From assembly GCA_946222995.1 (NCBI GenBank), contig CAMIOS010000003.1:94643-158642 (forward strand): a stretch of 64,000 bases of DNA, written 5' to 3'. Made by a program: the position numbers and the translations under genes. Origin of the DNA: an uncultured Enhydrobacter sp. Lineage in GTDB: Bacteria; Pseudomonadota; Gammaproteobacteria; Pseudomonadales; Moraxellaceae. A model generated the notes under the pieces. That model was given only the letters and a program-made list of their open reading frames with translations, was not told the DNA's origin and ran no database searches. Shown in pieces: positions 63,031-64,000 of the stretch (within the stretch, counting starts at the first letter, position 1; each line of letters starts with the position of its first letter).

Positions 63031-63360
63031 TTAAAATAAACCTTGCATGCTTGGTGGCAAGCCCATACCGCTGGTTGATTTTGCCATTTCGCTTTCATAC
63101 AGTTCATCGGCTTGACGCACCGCATCATTGACCGCAGCGGCAATCAAGTCTTCTACCATGTCGGCATCGTCTTGTAGCAGGCTTGGGTCGATTGAAATAC
63201 GTTTGACCACACGCCGACCGGTCATAGTGACTTTAACCAAGCCATTACCCGCTTCGGCATGCACTTCTTTATTGGCCAGTTCTTTTTTGGTTTTTTCGAC
63301 GTTTTGTTCGACTTGTTTTTGCATCATTTGGGCTTGTTGCATCAAGGCTTGAATGTTCAT
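63031..63360 (-). CDS. Nucleoid-associated protein YbaB/EbfC
   Basis: The start at 63360 (MNIQALMQQAQMMQKQ) has AAGGA upstream and matches the family; an ATG 14 codons earlier does not. The 109-residue protein is normal in size for YbaB/EbfC, a small dimer that binds DNA and affects nucleoid structure. VKVTMTGRRVVKRISIDPSLL is typical. It is upstream of recR, as in most bacteria. Confidence 0.94.
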   Translation of the reverse strand: MNIQALMQQAQMMQKQVEQNVEKTKKELANKEVHAEAGNGLVKVTMTGRRVVKRISIDPSLLQDDADMVEDLIAAAVNDAVRQADELYESEMAKSTSGMGLPPSMQGLF

Positions 63361-63483
63361 GATTATTTCCTTGTCAAAAATGGGTGGATAAAAATGGTTC
63401 ATTGTAACGAATTTTGGGCAAAGCTGTCTATGGTCTATCGTGTCAAACCTTGAAAATCTATGTATGGGCTGATAGCCAAAAAT

Positions 63484-63921
63484 TTATAAATTTTTTCGAT
63501 ACAGAATAAAATCGGTTTTTGTTGCAAGTTGATTGTATAAAACTTGGGCGTTTTTATTATCGGCTGTCGTCACCCAATATACCCGATTGCAATTTTTGGA
63601 TTTAGCAAACGTATAAACCTGCTCAATTAATACGCGTCCAACCCCTTGCCCTCTTACCTTTTCGCTGACAAATAAATCTTCAAGATAGCAACAATCTGTG
63701 TCATTCCAAGTATTCGGATGTAACACGACATGCACAAACCCCAGTAAGTTTTCGTCTTGCCATGCCCCAAATCCAAGAATTGAACTATTGACATCAGTGA
63801 TTTTTTGCCAAGTGTTATCGGTGATGTGTGACGGTAAGTCGGTTTGGTAAAAGGCTAAATAACCTTGCCAGAGCTTGAGCCATTCATCTTTATTTTTTGC
63901 TTGCAAGAGTTTAATAATCAC
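63484..63921 (-). CDS. GNAT-family N-acetyltransferase
   Basis: The 145-residue protein starts at GTG (63921) with a strong GGGAGGAG ribosome site. The acetyl-CoA loop is visible as RGQGVGRVLIEQV (about residues 94-106). The earlier strand has LEDLFVSEKVRG, and the end WVTTADNKNAQVLYNQLA is usual for GNAT. The acceptor is unknown. It is the last gene of the window. The 79 bases beyond it hold no recognised feature. Confidence 0.9.
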   Translation of the reverse strand: MIIKLLQAKNKDEWLKLWQGYLAFYQTDLPSHITDNTWQKITDVNSSILGFGAWQDENLLGFVHVVLHPNTWNDTDCCYLEDLFVSEKVRGQGVGRVLIEQVYTFAKSKNCNRVYWVTTADNKNAQVLYNQLATKTDFILYRKNL

Positions 63922-64000
63922 TGCGATCTCCTCCCTTATCTAATGTAGAACTTACGCACTATCTTAAACTAAAAAGACATGATAGCCCTAGCTAAATTTT

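Noticed and set aside
63922..64000. Possible insertion-sequence end at the right edge (GTAAGTTCTACATTAG-like)
   Set aside because: Only 79 bases are visible, with no inverted partner or transposase in the window, so there is no support.

Overview
The window looks like a stretch of chromosome from a Gram-negative gammaproteobacterium, most likely Moraxellaceae (Moraxella/Faucicola-like). This is inferred from the gene families and from the fimL-nudC neighbourhood; no database search was possible. Intergenic DNA is AT-rich, promoters are close to the sigma-70 consensus, and almost every gene ends at a short GC stem followed by a T-run. No insertion sequence, prophage, CRISPR array or rRNA gene was seen. 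Most genes are housekeeping, and no clear new defence or biosynthetic system is visible. The points of interest are broken genes, one domain fusion, duplications, and RNA-like or palindromic leaders.

Layout. 1-8.5 kb: the 3' end of secB, a pteridine-reductase-like SDR, a DegS-type protease, lysS, prfA, a FabH-like synthase, a methyltransferase gene cut by an in-frame TGA, and folD. 8.6-9 kb: tRNA-Cys and tRNA-Leu, each with its own promoter. 9-21.5 kb: a GspE/PulE-type ATPase, a dead antitoxin-like remnant, hrpA, a carboxylesterase, a stand-alone RnfB-like ferredoxin, nudC, fimL, and an RNase HI-DnaQ epsilon fusion. 21.5-33 kb: small envelope proteins, apbC/mrp, metG, and an ABC importer of the TrpXYZ/COG2984 type with two paralogous binding lipoproteins. 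33-41 kb: radA, tRNA-Asp, rtcB with a small basic partner, an AT-rich region with a REP-like repeat and possible micro-ORFs, a Kbp-like BON-LysM protein, an MFS transporter remnant, and ruvC. 41-50 kb: fxsA, scoA-scoB, a large modular membrane protein, an EamA exporter, rnt, pyrC and another modular membrane protein. 50-54 kb: an Ig-like repeat lipoprotein and ruvB. 54-61 kb: the glycine cleavage genes gcvT, gcvH and gcvP, preceded by a tandem glycine riboswitch and interrupted by a lysozyme-inhibitor-like lipoprotein and a nitroreductase. 61-64 kb: rnd, recR, ybaB and a GNAT acetyltransferase.

How the genes work together. folD and the gcv genes both serve one-carbon folate metabolism, and the pteridine reductase may do so too. 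lysS, prfA, metG and three tRNAs serve translation. recR, ruvB, ruvC, radA and the DnaQ fusion serve DNA replication and repair. fimL and possibly the GspE-like ATPase point to type IV pili. Several signal-peptide proteins of unknown role dress the envelope.
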